Assembly (NCBI GenBank): GCA_029933295.1 | Contig: JAOZOL010000130.1 | Span: 1-6,928, forward strand | Source of the DNA: Desulfobacterales bacterium | GTDB lineage: Bacteria; Desulfobacterota; Desulfobacteria; Desulfobacterales; Desulfosalsimonadaceae | DNA: 6,928 nt | Direction of reading: 5' to 3' | In this document: piece after piece, positions 6,401-6,928 of the stretch | How the letters are laid out: each line of letters begins with the position of its first letter | Numbering within the stretch: the stretch's first letter is position 1 | The notes under the pieces: generated by a model | Told to the model about the DNA's origin: nothing | What the model saw: the letters and a program-made list of their open reading frames with translations, nothing else | Database searches by the model: none | Position numbers and translations under genes: made by a program

Positions 6401-6928
6401 TGGATACGGAAGTCTATTCCAATACCGGCGGCCAGTCGTCAAAGGCCACCCCCACCGGCGCTGTGGCAAAGTTTGCGGCGTCCGGGAAAAAAACAGGCAA
6501 AAAGGATCTGGGACGGATTGCCATGGCTTACGGTTATGTATATGTGGCATCTGTTGCCATGGGGGCCAACAAGCAGCAAACACTTAAAGCATTTCTTGAA
6601 GCGGAAAGTTACCCCGGCCCCTCTTTGATTATCTGTTATGCCCCGTGTATTAATCAGGGGCTTAAAGCAGGTATGGGTAAGAGCCAGGAAGAAGAAAAAA
6701 GGGCGGTTGCCAGCGGATACTGGCCATTATACCGGTATAACCCGCTTCTGGCCGAGGAAGGGAAAAATCCTTTTATTCTTGAATCCAAGGCACCGGATGG
6801 TACGATCCAGGAATTTCTCGGTGGCGAGAACCGGTTTGCATCTCTGGAAAAAACATTTCCGGAAGAATCAAAAAGGCTTAGGGCCCGGATTGAAACAGAA
6901 CTGGATAATCGCTATTCAGTACTAAAAG
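3439..6928 (+). CDS. nifJ: Pyruvate:ferredoxin (flavodoxin) oxidoreductase, 3' end cut by window
   Basis: This cytoplasmic TPP and iron-sulfur enzyme oxidises pyruvate with CoA to acetyl-CoA and CO2, reducing ferredoxin or flavodoxin; it can also run in reverse for carbon fixation. The frame is open for 1163 codons and no stop is reached, so the C-terminus is missing. Family lengths near 1170-1200 suggest only a short piece is lost. Domain I has YPITPST (28-34), Glu64 and Arg114, the latter in SARALSAHALSIFGDHSDVM, all at the positions I recall for the Desulfovibrio africanus enzyme. Next come the transketolase C-like domain (about 260-415, with DRTKEPGA at 328-335) and the gamma domain (about 416-625, from CKFWGLGSDGTVGANK). 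The ferredoxin-like domain has two 4Fe-4S motifs: Cys687/690/693/697 and Cys743/746/749/753. The third cluster uses Cys810, 813, 838 and 1070. The TPP pocket shows GDGW (961-964), DIGFGG and DTEVYSNTGGQ (989-999). All key residues are present, with no frameshift. The gene appears to have its own promoter and is separated from the lyase by 263 bases. Pyruvate is the best substrate call from full-length single-chain architecture. Confidence 0.96.
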   Translation, partial: MAKIMKTIDGNTAATHVAYALSDVAAIYPITPSTSMGETADAWAARGRKNIFDQTLNVKQLQSEAGAAGAVHGALAAGSLTTTFTASQGLLLMIPNMYKISGELLPCVFHVSARALSAHALSIFGDHSDVMSVRQAGFAMIASGSVQEVMDLALVSHLAAIEGSLPFLHFFDGFRTSSEIQKIELIDYDDISNLVNHEAIKEFRARSMNPEHPDIRGTAQNPDIYFQGREAANPFYLQLPEIVEEYMEKVGDLTGRRYKLFDYVGHPDADRIIVAMGSSTETIEEVVNFQNNAGERLGLVKVRLYRPFSIEHFLSVIPTSVEHITVLDRTKEPGAIGDPLYQDVCMAFKEYGDMPQISAGRYGLGSKEFTPAMVKAVYDNMKSVGAKNHFTIGIKDDVTYQSLPVDEKFDTTPAGTVQCKFWGLGSDGTVGANKSAIKVIGDNTDMFAQGYFAYDSKKSGGITVSHLRFGNSPIQSTYLVNSADFVACHKSNYVEIYDVLEGIKEGGTFLLNSHWTVADMEEVLPASMRRIIADKKLKFYNVDAVKIAESVGLGGRINMIMQTAFFSLAKVLPFEEAVSYLKEDIKKTYGKKGDNVVQMNIDAVDQTLENLEEIKVPASWKDAGGESKAVAEQPDFVENVMGPMLDQKGDELPVSAFTPDGIFPAGTTKFEKRGVAINVPEWILENCIQCNQCAFVCPHAAIRPVLVTDKEVKEAPASFETKIAIGKELKGYHFRMQVNTLDCQGCGNCADICPAKKPALVMRPIDTQTSLQVPNQEFFDTLPVRDNLVKRESIKGSQFCQPLLEFSGACAGCGETPYVKVLTQLFGERMVIANATGCSSIWGGSAPSIPYCTNKDGHGPAWGSSLFEDAAEYGYGMSISYAQRRNKLAELIREVVETEIPQELKDAMNYWLEGKENAEASKKYGMQIQGMISEMERSPLLESIYEMSDLFVKKSVWAFGGDGWAYDIGFGGLDHVIASGDDINILVMDTEVYSNTGGQSSKATPTGAVAKFAASGKKTGKKDLGRIAMAYGYVYVASVAMGANKQQTLKAFLEAESYPGPSLIICYAPCINQGLKAGMGKSQEEEKRAVASGYWPLYRYNPLLAEEGKNPFILESKAPDGTIQEFLGGENRFASLEKTFPEESKRLRARIETELDNRYSVLK

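Overview
The window holds three forward-strand genes and one intergenic control region. It looks like the chromosome of a strictly anaerobic bacterium, most likely a sulfate-reducing Desulfobacterota (Desulfobacteraceae-like). The grounds are a single-chain pyruvate:ferredoxin oxidoreductase whose residue numbering tracks the Desulfovibrio africanus enzyme almost exactly, a moderate GC content with AT-rich intergenic DNA, and strong GGAG-type ribosome binding sites. The taxonomic call is inference; no rRNA or other marker gene is present.

Layout. Positions 63-1646 encode an FGGY-family (xylulokinase-like) carbohydrate kinase. After 17 bases, positions 1664-3175 encode a PLP-dependent lyase that is unmistakably of the sphingosine-1-phosphate lyase family, starting at TTG with a strong Shine-Dalgarno. 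These two are almost certainly one operon. Positions 3176-3438 are non-coding and carry a repeat/hairpin cluster, a weak terminator-like hairpin, an AT-rich block and a probable promoter overlapped by an imperfect palindrome. From 3439 to the window end runs a pyruvate:ferredoxin (flavodoxin) oxidoreductase gene, nifJ/por. It is open for 1163 codons and is cut by the window edge, probably only a short distance before its stop.

How the genes work together. The oxidoreductase is a central-metabolism enzyme (pyruvate + CoA to acetyl-CoA + CO2 + reduced ferredoxin) and appears to be an independent transcription unit. The kinase-lyase pair is the unusual part. S1P-lyase-type enzymes need a phosphorylated amino-alcohol substrate and release phosphoethanolamine plus an aldehyde. 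An FGGY kinase next door could supply a phosphorylated substrate, or could process a product, but the true substrates cannot be read from the sequence. The kinase lacks the canonical xylulokinase Met-His-Gly motif, so D-xylulose should not be assumed. No mobile element, CRISPR array, tRNA or rRNA was found.
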